From contig NZ_CP092418.1 in NCBI RefSeq assembly GCF_023716485.1, positions 310,001-374,000 on the forward strand: a stretch of DNA of 64,000 nt, in the 5' to 3' direction. The notes below the pieces were generated by a model. The model was not told the origin of the DNA. It ran no database searches and was given only the letters and a program-made list of their open reading frames with translations. How positions within the stretch are numbered: position 1 is the first letter of the stretch; the number at the start of each line of letters is the position of its first letter. The position numbers and the translations under genes were made by a program. This stretch comes from Microbulbifer variabilis (GTDB lineage: Bacteria; Pseudomonadota; Gammaproteobacteria; Pseudomonadales; Cellvibrionaceae). Shown in pieces: positions 63,908 to 64,000 of this stretch.

Positions 63908-64000
63908 TTACTTTTCGAAGTAGGTGTAACCGCTCATGCTGGCGGTATAGGTATGCAGAATCTGCTTGCGCTGGGCAGCGGTGATCAACCCCTGTTTCAC
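63908..64000 (-). CDS. speA: C-terminus of a probable biosynthetic arginine decarboxylase; gene continues past the window
   Basis: Only 30 codons and the stop are inside: VKQGLITAAQRKQILHTYTA then SMSGYTYFEK. The ending SGYTYxE resembles SpeA C-termini, and the neighbours (agmatinase and the carboxynorspermidine pair) make arginine decarboxylase the natural candidate. The stretch is too short for a firm call. Confidence 0.5.
   Translation of the reverse strand: MKQGLITAAQRKQILHTYTASMSGYTYFEK

Noticed and set aside
1..64000. Insertion sequences, integrase or prophage genes beside the tRNA
   Set aside because: No transposase or integrase motifs and no tRNA-end duplication were seen.

Overview
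The window looks like a chromosomal segment of a marine-type Gammaproteobacterium. The order rnr-rlmB, then rpsF-rpsR-DUF2232-like-rplI-dnaB, is typical of the Pseudomonadales/Cellvibrionales side of the class. The carboxynorspermidine route to polyamines also fits that group. A Microbulbifer-like genome would match, but that is an inference from gene content and not a sequence match.

Region 1 (1-20.2 kb) is a type VI secretion system (T6SS). On the plus strand lie the end of tssM, tagF, a SapC-family gene, an unrecognised gene, then tssA-tssB-tssC, a second tssC-like gene, tssE-tssF-tssG and tssH (clpV). tssJ, tssK and tssL are not in the window and probably lie upstream. On the minus strand sits a delivery module: hcp, vgrG, a small DUF6931-like gene, a PAAR gene and, last, an AT-rich gene for a zinc metallopeptidase of the M91/NleD type. 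That last gene is the best effector candidate. Region 2 (20.7-23.4 kb) is a membrane Ser/Thr kinase with a C-terminal formylglycine-generating-enzyme-like domain, probably the T6SS-linked PpkA type.

Region 3 (23.5-45.2 kb) is a two-partner secretion locus: a TpsB outer-membrane transporter and a giant TpsA exoprotein of 6,576 residues if one frameshift is repaired. The exoprotein contains four near-identical 2,088-nt tandem repeats plus a partial fifth, then 23 tandem copies of a 240-nt unit. One of the 240-nt copies carries a 7-G tract that breaks the frame. Adding one G would restore exactly the repeat's amino-acid sequence, so the tract could be a phase-variation switch or a sequencing error.

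Region 4 (45.3-64 kb) is mostly conserved backbone: tRNA-Leu(CAG), RNase R, RlmB, an ECF sigma operon with a TPR/beta-barrel outer-membrane protein, a PEP-mutase-family enzyme, an alpha/beta hydrolase, the S6/S18/L9/DnaB cluster, a YcaQ-like DNA glycosylase and a DUF6515-like secreted protein. It ends with a minus-strand polyamine cluster: the end of speA, then carboxynorspermidine dehydrogenase, carboxynorspermidine decarboxylase and agmatinase. These would turn arginine into agmatine and putrescine, then putrescine into spermidine.

The most unusual content is the T6SS with its M91 peptidase next to the giant repeat adhesin. Together they suggest a surface and host-interaction island. No rRNA, CRISPR array, insertion sequence or integrase was seen.
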